A stretch of DNA of 64,000 nucleotides, from NCBI GenBank assembly GCA_036936605.1, contig JAUPFV010000001.1:117498771-117562770 (forward strand), written 5' to 3'. Origin of the DNA: Limnanthes douglasii subsp. nivea. Taxonomy: Eukaryota > Streptophyta > Magnoliopsida > Brassicales > Limnanthaceae. Positions 22,827 to 32,941 of this stretch are shown one piece after another (the first letter of the stretch is position 1; each line of letters opens with the position of its first letter). Under the pieces are notes generated by a model. The model had not been told where the DNA came from and searched no databases. It saw nothing but the letters and a program-made list of their open reading frames with translations. The position numbers and the translations under genes are program-made.

Positions 22827-24350
22827 GTCTAAATTCCATCGCCTTCAATCATCTCTCTCCACTTTGAACAAAAAGAAGTTCAACCACATTAGTAAGCATG
22901 CCGATAAAACCCACTCTTATCTTTGCATGGCTCAAGAGGCTCTCGATAACAATCCCTTAAATTGTTATATTATCGAAGCTGCAATTATTATATTCGAATC
23001 ACGAATCTAAATTTTTCCATAATAGTATCAAGATCTAGATCTATAAGAACAAAATTATTTCCGCTTCTCACAACAACAATAGTTATCTTAGTAGTCACTT
23101 TGCCAAACTTCTTGGGGGTAAAAAACTCACCTTCACATAGATAAAATTAGAAGCCTAATCACCTATAGAATTTTTTAATTTGATAAATCTCATATGATGT
23201 GTCCTATCATCAACAAAGAGATAAAAAGATCCCTCTTAAGTATTGATAGAAAAAAAAGCTCCTGGCACGAATGGATTAAATGTCATTTTCTTCAAAAATT
23301 ATTGATCAACCATGAATACTAATCTAAGTAAGGTTGTCCATCATTTCTTTCACCACTCATGCATGCTCCCATAATGGAACAAAACTATTATCGCTCTCAT
23401 CTCCAAATTAGATAATCCCTCACCCCCTCCAACTTCAGAAGCATTATCTGCTGCAATGTAATCTACAAAATCATTTCCAATATATCTACCAACAAAATTT
23501 AAGGCTCCCTTCCTTACCTTGTCCACCCTACGTAATTTTCCTTCATACTGGGTTGAAGTATTTCATATAATATTATTATCTCTTAGGAGCTACTTCATGG
23601 TTACCATACAAATAGAAAGACCCTCGGAATACCCTGAATATTGACCTCATAAAATCCTTCAACGACGTACGTTGGCACTTTCTTCTTTATGTATTTTACG
23701 TCATGAACTTTCATACTCGCATGGTTTGTTGGACCATGCAGTATATCTCCACCCTCTCTTATTCTTTTAACAATAATTGTAGTTTTTTCGGCTCTTTACA
23801 ATGGAAAATGGGCCTTCGTTAAGGGGACCTTCTCTTATATTTCCTCTTTGTTCTCATCATGCAAGTGCTCACTTGCATCCTCACAGAGAAAAACATTCAT
23901 CCATCCTTCAGCTTCCACTGGAAATTACAGAAGCTTAAGATCATCAACCTCTATTTTGTGGATAATCTTATTATTTTTTATCACACAAACATCGGCTCAA
24001 TCAATCTTATCAAATGTGGCCTTGATAAATTTGCAACTCTCTCCTGACTTCATCTTAACCATAATAAAAGTCAATTTTTTCTCTCGGGTGTCTCTGACCT
24101 CATTCAACACTATATCATTTTGTCTCGAGTTTCAAGGAGGACACCTTCCCCGTCAAATAATTAGGCATCACGCTTATAATTCTCTGACTTATAGAGATTA
24201 CACGCCTCTCTTCAAAATAATTGTCAGCATGATCATCTCTTGGACTTCTAAACATCTATTCTAGGCATGAATATTTCAATTTATCAAAGTCGTCTTATTC
24301 GCGAGGCAAGTTTATTAGTCCTTAATTTTCATTCTACATGTCTGGATCTT
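22827..24350 (+). pseudogene. LINE-1 relic, 3' part (ORF2 reverse transcriptase)
   Basis: It continues the LINE from 7537: LSTLNKKKFNHISKHAD and LCMAQEALDNNPL (22857-22955), then RT motifs LSIDRKKAPGTNGLN (about 23240-23280), LISKLDNPS (about 23399-23425), CCNVIYKIISNIS (about 23450-23490), LYFVDNLIIFYH (about 23950-23985, at the place of the FADDL catalytic motif, with one D lost) and ISWTSKHLF (24235-24261). It ends by about 24350 without zf-RVT or RNase H, so it is truncated. Stops occur throughout. Confidence 0.8.
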
Positions 24351-25041
24351 TAAAGAACTCTCCCAGCTTTTTGTTTTACGATATTGGAAATCCTAATATT
24401 TTATTTGAAAATCATTGGAAATAAAAACTTTACGGCAATAACAAAACATGTTACATGAAAAACAAGACAACATAAAAAGTACCTCCAGAAAAAAAAACCT
24501 GTTACATAAAAATTGTTAAGGAAGAAGTACCAAACTTACGGAAACTGAAATGATCGACTATGGAAACAACTGATCCATAGTGATGATGAATTTTCTAACA
24601 GCTCCAACCAGATGAAAACAAACTCCGTGAGCCTTTGTCAAGCCGCAGATTTGAATGAAATGAAAACATAACTGCTTCCGAATAAAGGAGAACAACCTCT
24701 GAAAAAAATGAAATACATCCCAACCACAACTATCAAAGATTGAAGATTCTTCGAAAGAAAATGATCCAAAAAAATTCAACACCATCGGTAAGCGTCGGTT
24801 AACCAAAAAGAGAACGACGACAAAAATCGGAAGAAAAACAACGACTTTAATAAAGACACCAATTTTTTTTGGAAAATGAAGATAAAAAACAGTTTTCTAG
24901 TTGTTTTTGTAGGTGTTAGAATGAATTAGTTTGTTTTGTGAAAATTGGTGAGACTCTTTTGAAAATTTCATTTTTTTGGAAGGAAAAAATATATGAAGCT
25001 AACGAGATCAAATCCAGATATAGCAAATCCCAAAAAAATAA
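24351..25041. other. No gene recognised
   Basis: AT-rich sequence between the LINE relic and the MULE terminus. An 82-codon minus frame (24806-24558) has no recognisable motif and is probably chance. Confidence 0.4.
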
Positions 25042-25145
25042 GGGCTAGGCTAATTCAAGACCCGTTTTTTCTATAACGAGACCCGGTTATAGTGAGACCC
25101 GACTTGGCTATAACGAGACCCCCATTAATTATGAAATTTCCCCTC
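25042..25145 (+). repeat. MULE terminal sequence (left end of element C)
   Basis: It starts GGGCTAGGCTAATTCAAGAC and carries three copies of a CTATAACGAGACCC-like unit. It aligns with the left terminus of the PYL-carrying element at 37186 (GGGCAAGGCTAAATTGAGAC) and the terminus at 63554 (GGGCTACGATAAAATGAGAC). The homology continues into the subterminal region to about 25390 (AGATATTTAGAGTTTAGG against GTGATATTTAGAATTTAGG). No matching right terminus was found before the host gene at 32942. Confidence 0.75.
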
Positions 25146-25504
25146 ATATAAATAGAAAAAATCCCAATTTTAAGTTCATTATCTTCTTTCAAACCCTAAA
25201 CCTCTCTAAACCCTCGATTTTTTAAGTGAAGTTTTTTCAAATCCAATACCCAAGACTTGTTAAGGTAAGCATTCTATACATGTTGGTGTACTTTTTTTAA
25301 AATTTCCACGGTTTGCTTTAGAGATATTTAGAGTTTAGGTTTCGGAAAAAAATCTGATTTTCATGTAGTTGCAGTTGTTTTCTTGAAGTTTCAATGCATG
25401 TATGTATTTAGTTAGGAGAGTAGGTTCGATTTGGGGTGATGTTTTTACAAATTTGGGGTAGTTTAGGGTAGGTTTAGGAAATTGGGGCCGAACAGTTGGG
25501 TTTG

Positions 25505-25645
25505 GTATTTCCTCGCACGAAATCGTGCGAAGATTTGCTGAATCCATAATGCGTAGATTTGGACAGATCTACGCTGCGTGGATTGGGGAAATCCACAATG
25601 CGTAGATTTCCCTAATCCATGCAATTTAATGCGTGGATCTGTAAT
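25505..25645. repeat. Cluster of short direct and inverted repeats
   Basis: Repeated ATGCGTAGATTT, GCGTGGAT and AATCCA(C/T)AATGCG units alternate in both orientations and could fold into small hairpins. Related GCGTGGAT units recur in the palindrome at 29829-29920. Confidence 0.5.
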
Positions 25646-25829
25646 TCCACCTTTTTTTCTCTGATTTTGATTCCGTTGAACTTTATCGCGTGTTATGATA
25701 CTTTTTTTTATCCTACACATAAATTGTTTTATTCATTTTAATTTCGTTTAAGTAAATTATGCACGTTTGACAAAACATATTAATTACGTTGTTTAGCTTG
25801 CGCATTTGTAGGATTCCTCCACGCCCCCG

Positions 25830-28001
25830 TTCTCCCACTATACATTGAGATACGGTTGATGATGCCGAGGAGATGGTAGTAGGCGAGACGTCTCGGAGCG
25901 TCCGTCACCGTGCTAGAGGGGACTTACAAGTCGCCCCTGTTCGTCGTCGTTGTACTACGGACCAACACTTCCGTAGATATAACCGACATGTCATTGACCT
26001 ATATTCAACGTTTCACTCCTACAAAGAGCATGAGGCTTATAGCGTATTCAGAAATGATATAAGTTTTTTAGTTTTAATTTATTTGTTAAAGTTATTATTA
26101 TTAGATGCAATGTGGTTTATGTTATAGTTATAGGTTTATGTTTAAAACATTGTCTGTTGCATTGGATTGGTTATTGGTTTGTGTTATAACTTATATTTCT
26201 TATAAAATTTATTAGTTTAAGTTCAATTGAATTTATTGTCGAATTTAATTGTTATTAAATTTATTCGTATTGGTTTATCTTATATGTTTTATTTGTTATT
26301 GGATTTATTGGTTATTGGTTTAGCTTATATGTTATATTTGTGATTTAATTTATTGGTTATTGGTTTATCTTAAATGTTATATTGCATATATGTTTATATT
26401 GTATTTTTTTTTATGTAGCCGAGAGTACATATACGATGTTATGCTATGTACCAGACACACCTGGTTGGGACTTGAAAGTGCGCCAGACACGAGTACGTGA
26501 CGAGGTTATGGGCACATGTTTCAGACCCATTGTTGACGCTCTCGCTCGATGGGCTACAAACGTTCATTTTATAGAGGTGTTTTTTGAGAGATGGCATCCT
26601 GAGACGAACACATTTCATTTCTCTTTCGGGGAGATGACCGTCACACTGGATGATGTTTACATCATCACGGGGCTACCATTGGTGGGTGTGAACTGTGAGA
26701 CATATGAGTACCCTACTGCCGTTGAGCGTAATGCGGTATACGCTCGCTTACTTGGGTGTAGTGTTCAGGAGCTGGTGGCAGAGATTGGGGAGAATAAAGG
26801 GGGCTACAAGAGGCATCTTGCCTTGCATAGCTGAAGAGGATATTCTGCGCTCATCAGTATTATGACGATGAGATTACTGATGTTGATGTTCGCAGAGCTA
26901 CTAGGACGTACTTGCTGCACTTCTTTGGCTGTACCATACTAGCCAACAAGTCGAGCAACAACATTAGCCTCGGCTATTTACAGTTCATAGATGATTACAG
27001 TAGCTCGAGCAGGTACAATTGGGGACAAATGTTACTCGTTCAACTTTACTTCCAGCTAGGCAGAGGATACCTACACTCTACTTCCGGTATTTCTGGATTC
27101 TTGGGCTTGTTAGAGACATGGATTTACGACTATTTCCCTATATTTTCAGCTCATCAGTACCCTAGGTTTAGTATCGCACATCCTACTTTATGTAAGTATG
27201 CGCCTCCACCGTTTAGACAAAGCCAGCAGGCTCGAAACGGTGTTCGAGATTACGTAGCTACCTTCACCGAGCACAATGTAAGTTATAATTATCTTCATTT
27301 TTAATTATCGTAATATTTAAATTTAATATAATTTTCTAATGTTAAAGGATTTGTTCATATTTTGTAGGTATCATTCATGCCTTATACGAACATGCGGGAT
27401 GCTCGAGGTCACTCTGATGTAGTTTGGATAGATGCGACACTGAAGGCTTCAGACATTGTCGAAGCATACTATCCGCTACGGGTGGCTAGACAGTTGGGTC
27501 ACATCCAGCAAATAATATTTTGCGATACTCGAGATATTAATATTGTTTATGTTGCGCATGTGTGTTATAGACTAATTGTTTAATTACAGGTACCTGGTGC
27601 AATGCGTCACTTTTTTTTACCAGTTCTAGTAGGGTTCGCCGTGCGAACACCCTCTACAACTTGGACGCATTCACTTGGGACAACTGAGAGTCACATTGTA
27701 TTCACCAGAGTCTGCAAGGTGGGCAGTATATTTCGGGTCATGAGGATGATACTACGTTGATCTACTCTGCATGGGTTACGAAAAACTTGTGGTACGTCAA
27801 TTCGATCCAGAGATTCACCGAGATGATGCAGAGGTAAGACTGAACCCCTCCGCACCCACACATGCCACCAGACTGCACGAGCTGACTACGCACCTACTCG
27901 ATTTAAAAGCGTACGAGCAGAGCCACCCTGACATTAGTTTGGAGGACTTTCGTGAGTCTCTGGACAAGTGCTACCGTCTTGCTCACGAGTACATGGATTG
28001 A
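25830..28001 (+). pseudogene. Plant mobile domain (MAIN-like / aminotransferase-like) gene, decayed
   Basis: Exon-like blocks: 25860-26065 (SVRHRARGDLQVAPVRRR), an AT-rich intron, 26420-26830 (TCFRPIVDALARWATNVHFI, FERWHPETNTFHFSFGEMTV, TLDDVYIITGLPLVG), a frame change near 26825, 26850-27288 (RATRTYLLHFFGCTILANKS, NWGQMLLVQLYFQLGRG), a GT-AG intron about 27289-27367, 27368-27583 (RVARQLGHIQQIIFCD), and a last block 27771-28001 (EIHRDDAEVRLNPSAPTHAT, ending at TGA 27999). TLDDVYIITGLP with the F-x-H-x-R-x-L-like core is the PMD signature, found both in host MAIN genes and inside MULE and Ty3/gypsy elements. Several stops mark decay. Its position inside MULE termini suggests a transposon-borne copy. 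Confidence 0.75.
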
Positions 28002-28179
28002 TTCTTATTTATGTTTACATTGTTGACAATTTAAGACTTTTGTATGTGTTATGTACGTAACGACTAGTTTTATTTTGTGTTATGGTATTTTGTTACATTT
28101 TAATGATATAATTTTGGTATTTTATTGCATATTAAAGATATAATCATTATATAACATGCAAAAAAAATTGTTCAAACTT

Positions 28180-28365
28180 TAAGTCTAAAAACTGCATCAA
28201 AGTAGCATAAACTCCAACATAAACTGAAACATAAGCTGAAACACAAACTCAAACATAAACTGAAACACAAACTCCAACACAAATTCAAACATAAACCGAA
28301 ACAAAAAAATCAAACATAAATTGAGACACAAACTAAAACATAGTCTGAAACATGAACTGTAACAT
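28180..28365. repeat. Low-complexity tandem repeat
   Basis: About a dozen imperfect copies of AAACTGAAACAYA / AAACTCAAACAYA lie between the convergent ends of the PMD gene and the minus-strand companion gene. Confidence 0.7.
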
Positions 28366-28399
28366 AAGCCATCCACTTGTACAAATCAGAATTTATCTA

Positions 28400-28812
28400 T
28401 CACGCCAGTTCCATTTCATCAACTTTCTTTCTTCTTTCGCATCATGGTATTTACGAATTTCCTCTACCTAGATGTCAATAATGTCAGAACAGACATGATC
28501 CAACTGCTCCTATGTTAGAGAATCTGTGACCTGGAAGTTGAACCGATTACACGCAACACGACGTTCCAAGTCATTGAGTTCAGAAACTGGATGCACACGG
28601 AATCTGACTAGGACTGACCATCTAGCTTTCACCTCATCTACACGCCTAGAAATTCTAGGCGGTTGGACATCATCCCTGCTGTATAGGAAATACATCTGGC
28701 ATAACAATGCCGCCCAGTATGGTTTACTCCTCTCTTCCATGTTCGAGTTACCAACTTCGATTGATGCTTTCATCACATATTCATCTTCCAACTCAGTCCA
28801 TAAACACATTTT
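28400..28812 (-). pseudogene. Small SANT/Myb-like companion gene of the MULE
   Basis: The minus frame reads WTELEDEYVMKASIEVGNSN, then RVDEVKARWSVLVRFRVHPV and NDLERRVACNRFNFQ. The W-x3-E-D-x3-x-A opening and R-x2-x-V-K-x-R-W pattern resemble the Myb/SANT-like (trihelix-type) companions carried by plant DNA transposons. After 28510 the frame continues through two stops (EQLDHVCSDI, VEEIRKYHDAKEERKLM) to about 28400. It is convergent with the PMD gene. Function is inferred only from pattern. Confidence 0.5.
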
Positions 28813-28944
28813 TGCAATTGTATATTTGCTATACTTGTTACTGCCTCGAAAAACGTCTACTTAAAGGCCTTTTACGATTCAGATAACGTAATCCAAGTAG
28901 ACCTAATCTTTACAAAAGTACGCACATGTTGTAGTGCATTAAAA

Positions 28945-29015
28945 GGAGTCTCATTATAGCGTAATTTCCATTATGAGGGGTCTCGCTACAATGAGACCCA
29001 ATATCAATTCCGCAA
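28945..29015. repeat. MULE terminal-like repeats between two transposon gene pairs
   Basis: GGAGTCTCATTATAGCG and GGGGTCTCGCTACAATGAGACC contain the CTATAATGAGACC unit of the MULE termini in both orientations. This could be the abutting ends of two MULEs or a rearranged internal terminus. Confidence 0.5.
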
Positions 29016-29159
29016 ATTGGACTCCACTTTATTAAAAACTCCCGCCCTGAAAAATACTTCCGCCTAAACATCCAAACCCCTATAAAAAGACGCTAAACAC
29101 AGCATCAGCACGGCAACAATCAAACATTCCTAAACACTCATCAAACATAAACAGTTTAA

Positions 29160-29549
29160 CAAACGGAGTTTACGCCTCATGAAAACTACCATTTGCTTGA
29201 GAATGTGAAGCTTTCCCGCCAAGAGATGGGGGAAGATACTAGCGATGCATTTTTTGAGCGAGTCCTGTGTAAGATGTACTACAACTACGACCGTTTAGGA
29301 ATGGTAGGTTTAGTTGTGCGCAACCGTGAACAAATCAAGCAGAGGTACTTTTTTTGCAAACCGATGGATCGTTTGTTGTTTTTGCCATTTAAAATTAAGC
29401 AAGAAGCGGCCGCCGTCTGGAACATGATGGTGGTAGACTATATCGCTAGGGATATGGTAGCTTATCTTGAGGATAGGATTGTAAAAAGGGAAGAGGGGAT
29501 TGATTCTGACGACAACTTGGGATATGTTTTCGACGATTCAACATTGTGA
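29160..29549 (+). CDS. Small SANT/Myb-like companion ORF of the MULE, no in-frame ATG
   Basis: An open frame of about 129 codons ends with TGA at 29547. It contains FFERVLCKMYYNYDRLGM, NREQIKQRYFFCKPMDRL and an acidic C-terminus (EGIDSDDNLGYVFDD). The arrangement of L-C-x-M-Y-Y and R-x-x-I-K-x-R-Y matches Myb/SANT-like transposon accessory proteins and the minus-strand relic at 28812-28400. Upstream the frame stays open to 29160 but offers no ATG, so the 5' exon or start has been lost. A TATA-like TATAAAAAGACG lies at about 29080. It is convergent with the transposase at 30405-32833. Confidence 0.5.
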   Translation, partial: QTEFTPHENYHLLENVKLSRQEMGEDTSDAFFERVLCKMYYNYDRLGMVGLVVRNREQIKQRYFFCKPMDRLLFLPFKIKQEAAAVWNMMVVDYIARDMVAYLEDRIVKREEGIDSDDNLGYVFDDSTL

Positions 29550-29828
29550 TTTCTTTGGTTGTTTGCATGTTGTAGTTTACTTGTTTTGTGTTGTTTGTTT
29601 AAGTTAATGTTTTAACTTGTTGTTTTAGTTTTTATGTATTTCCTTCAAGTGTCTTATTTGGTAACCATTTACCATGATTTAGTGTTGAACTCAATTTGTT
29701 TCCCATTTTTAATGTTTTTTACTCCAAATGTTGTTTAAATTATGTTATATAACTATTACTTATAATGTAGTTTCATTCAACAATCCATAGGTAAGCCTAA
29801 AACCCAAGTTTTTGTAAATTTCCAATGC

Positions 29829-29920
29829 ACTTTTTCGCACACGCATACCTGTGCATGTATATATCCACGCACAGTTATGCGTGGATTTGTACATGCACAC
29901 ATATGCGTGTGCAAAAAAGT
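29829..29920. repeat. 92-bp imperfect palindrome
   Basis: The left arm ACTTTTTCGCACACGCATA...TATCCACGCA and the right arm TGCGTGGATT...TATGCGTGTGCAAAAAAGT pair over nearly the whole length around a 6-base loop (CAGTTA). It sits midway between the convergent companion ORF and the MULE transposase. Confidence 0.85.
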
Positions 29921-30404
29921 ACAATACAAATTTAAAAAAAAACTTGTTTTTCAACCATTTTTGCACCAAAATTTTAAACCAAACTTTAAAGAATAACAAA
30001 GATCAAACATAAATAAAAGTCTTAGTTAATACAAACCAAAACAATAATAGTCGGAGGTAGTGAAATGTGTTTGGAAAGGATTAAACAAGAAAACAAACAA
30101 CACAAAATAATAAAACTATTACATCGATATTATACATCCACCGACAAATCATAGAACTGATCATCCCCATCGTGTAATGTTGGTGGTTGTGATGGTTTAA
30201 TTTGGTGATATTTGTTGAGTCGTTCGCTTAGTGGTATGGCCCAATTTGTAGCATCATCGCTAGTGCTGAACGCAAATCATCATGGGTATATATCCGACAA
30301 CGGTCCATCTAAGACAATCTGCAAATTTTTATAATATCGAAGAATTAAATACCTAGCGGAATTAATGATAAAATCACAATGAAGTATAAATATAATATAT
30401 TTGT

Positions 30405-32833
30405 TTACTTACTTTCACAAATATTATTACCGTGCACGATACCGATTCTAACTTCTACAATAGGACACGATCTTGGAGGCACACCGTGCAAATGAAGATA
30501 CGTGTATGATAGTTGGAGAGATACATGGTATACTATACATTGATACCGAGTAACTATCACCAACCCGAAATCGGGTAATGTCATCCAATGCCTACAACCG
30601 CTCTCGTACATTTTGAAATAATCCAATCTCCGCAATAGGTTATCAACACGTTGTGCACCATCAAAAACCCTCTCCCAAAGATCACGTTGACTCGAAAGTT
30701 CGTACATCAAATCCCGTCCACTTCATCCCATGAATCAACATTATCTTTAATCGTCAAATCTACGGCCCTAAATCCACAATTTCTGTCAGGAGCAACGTCT
30801 TCAACGCTAGTTATGTAGTTGTGCAAGTACTCGGGAAAACAACTCTCGTACGCGCTCAATACTTTTCCTTTATTCGATTTTCTAGATCGAGTCACTTTCT
30901 CCTTTTTCGGTGGGGCTTTATATTTGGACTTGGCTTTGGGTACTAAAAATGCCTTAACCGTCGACCCGGTCGTGCTACATATCGTACCGGGAGTACTAGC
31001 GCCTAAACTATCACCGTATTCCCACTTGGATGGGTTCCGTTTAGTTGACTTATCGGGACCGGCTTTTTTCCGACCTTTAGTGACAACCGATTCCTTAGGT
31101 TCCAAAACATGGCTTCTAGCGGGATCTAGGATTTGCATCATCCTATTTATTATGTGATCTTGCACTTGTGGACCATAACCACAGATGGTACTATCTATTA
31201 AGGATAGTTTTCTTGTAAGCTCATCTTTGGTACCAACGTTATCCCTAGACTTGATCTCTAAATTACTCCAATAAACATCACATTCACTCTTTTGAATCGA
31301 CCTACCTTTTAGAGCGACCATAACACACTCACACGCACAAGGTAAATTGTGCGTTGTCCTAATAACACAACCACACATTGCGGGAGTGTACCATAAATCC
31401 CTGACCTTTTTAATAGTTTTCTCTAATATTTCTATGGCCGTACATGAAAGTTTACCTTTGATGTCGCTAAAGATAGCTCCCCTAAATGTTTGTTAAGGAC
31501 AAAATAAACTTCGTTCGAATGTTTCGAAGATGGTAGAGTGTTGAATGCGAAGCAAAGCGTGAACTTTATCCCAAAAATGCTCAAACGTGCATAGACTTGT
31601 GCCGATTGCCCGTTTTAGACTCGAGTGAGCAGTCTCCGCCCTATAACATAAACTTAAATTATTTACCAGTCTAACAATTAATTAAATAAAGTAATGTATA
31701 GATATGATAATATGACTCATTGGTTGCTAGTGTGGTTGCCCAAATGTTTAATTTTGTTCGTGTATATATTAAGGAATTTGTGTCTGTAAGGGTCTATCCA
31801 TTGTTTCATCACGTACTCGAGAACCTTGGGACAATATGCGTAGGTTTGGTGGAACTCGATGAGGTTTTTGTTATACTCTTCGATCGTTGCCGAATGTTGA
31901 ACCGCGACATAAAATTCTAAGAGCTCTTCACCCATGTCCGCTTTAGGCAAAACTTTCCTAAAGTAGGAGCTAATGTTCCTATTTATATGCCAAGTGCATA
32001 ACATATGACTTGCATCCGGAAATACTTCATCGATAGCGTTCATTAAAGCCAACTCCCTATCGGTGATGATAATATTTGGTAATGCGCACATGTTGTTCAC
32101 CATCACTCTCCTTAGAACGCTCATTGCCCAAGTGTAGTTCTCTTCTTTCTCCGAGCTCATAAAAATAAAAGCTATACAAAATGTCTTTTTCGTCGAAGTT
32201 TGGCCAACTATTTCTAGCAAAAGTTTTATACATTGCAGTCTTGTACGTGCTATCCATTATAAGCACTTGAGGAAAAGTGTGCAACAAATCGATGCTTGTA
32301 GGATGTGCGAAAAACAATTCAAGGATCTCGTCAGTTTCTTTGTTTGTTCGCTCCCAAACATAGTACTCGTGCTCTTTCAACTTACCGAACAAGTATTGCA
32401 TTTGAGATTTGCCCGCTTTATCAACCAAATGGTGTTTGTGCCGCATGTTGTAGATGGTACGCATACTAGATACATTTTCCGAATCTTTTAACTTCAATCC
32501 ACGGTATATACCTCTTGGTCGAGAACCGATTATTGTGATGTTACGGACATACTCCTCCTCTTCCGCTTTTAGCCTCGCCGCCCGTGAATGTCCATCTAAG
32601 TGCAAGAAGGGTTGGTGATTATGTTTTGCATTTCTAACTACCAATTTCCAATAACCGGGTAGTTCTAACACCAGATTTCCCCTAAGCATGAACCGACAAC
32701 CACATTTTTTGGATGAACAATTTCGTCGCTTCTTCGCAATGTAAAGTATGAACCGACAACCACATTTTTTGGATGACCATATAAAGTAACAAACGTTGCT
32801 CCGATGGATGGAACACAATGTAAATTCTGCCAT
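30405..32833 (-). pseudogene. MULE transposase with SWIM and OTU-like domains
   Basis: Read on minus from the ATG at 32833: a zinc/WRKY-like region (SSKKCGCRFMLRG, WKLVVRNAKHNHQP), then the DDE region starting MDSTYKT (about 32250). A frameshift near 32225 follows, then LEIVGQTSTKKTFCIAFIFM, NIIITDRELALMNAIDEVFP and MLCTWHINRN (32220-31870), and AHSSLKRAIGTS-like sequence near 31590-31640. A SWIM finger follows (CGCVIRTTHNLPCACE, about 31375-31328). The C-terminal OTU-type cysteine-protease-like domain has a D-R-N-C-G-F-R-A motif (about 30788-30765), then HWMTLPDFGLVIVTRYQ (about 30590-30540). Mutations break it into four frames. The N-terminus looks truncated next to the host gene. Adjacent duplicated segments at 32690-32770 repeat the KKCGCRF coding unit. 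Confidence 0.8.
32688..32781. repeat. Local duplication inside the transposase gene
   Basis: ATGAACCGACAACCACATTT followed by TTTGGATGA occurs at about 32689 and again about 61 bp later (32750). The duplication gives a repeated SSKKCGCRF coding segment and probably contributes to the frame damage. Confidence 0.75.
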
Positions 32834-32941
32834 TATGATACCACCTTACCGTGCATCACGTTCTGCCGTGACATTTGCCATCTCTAAGCTTATATACACA
32901 GATATAGACTAGTAGAGTACTGTGAAGAAGAAGAGGATACA

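Noticed and set aside
24558..24806. 82-codon minus-strand ORF
   Set aside because: No recognisable motif, in AT-rich sequence next to a LINE relic.
28945..29015. A definite right terminus of the PMD-carrying MULE
   Set aside because: It has the internal GAGACC units but not the GGGCWAGGCT edge or a convincing 9-bp duplication, so it is listed only as terminal-like sequence.
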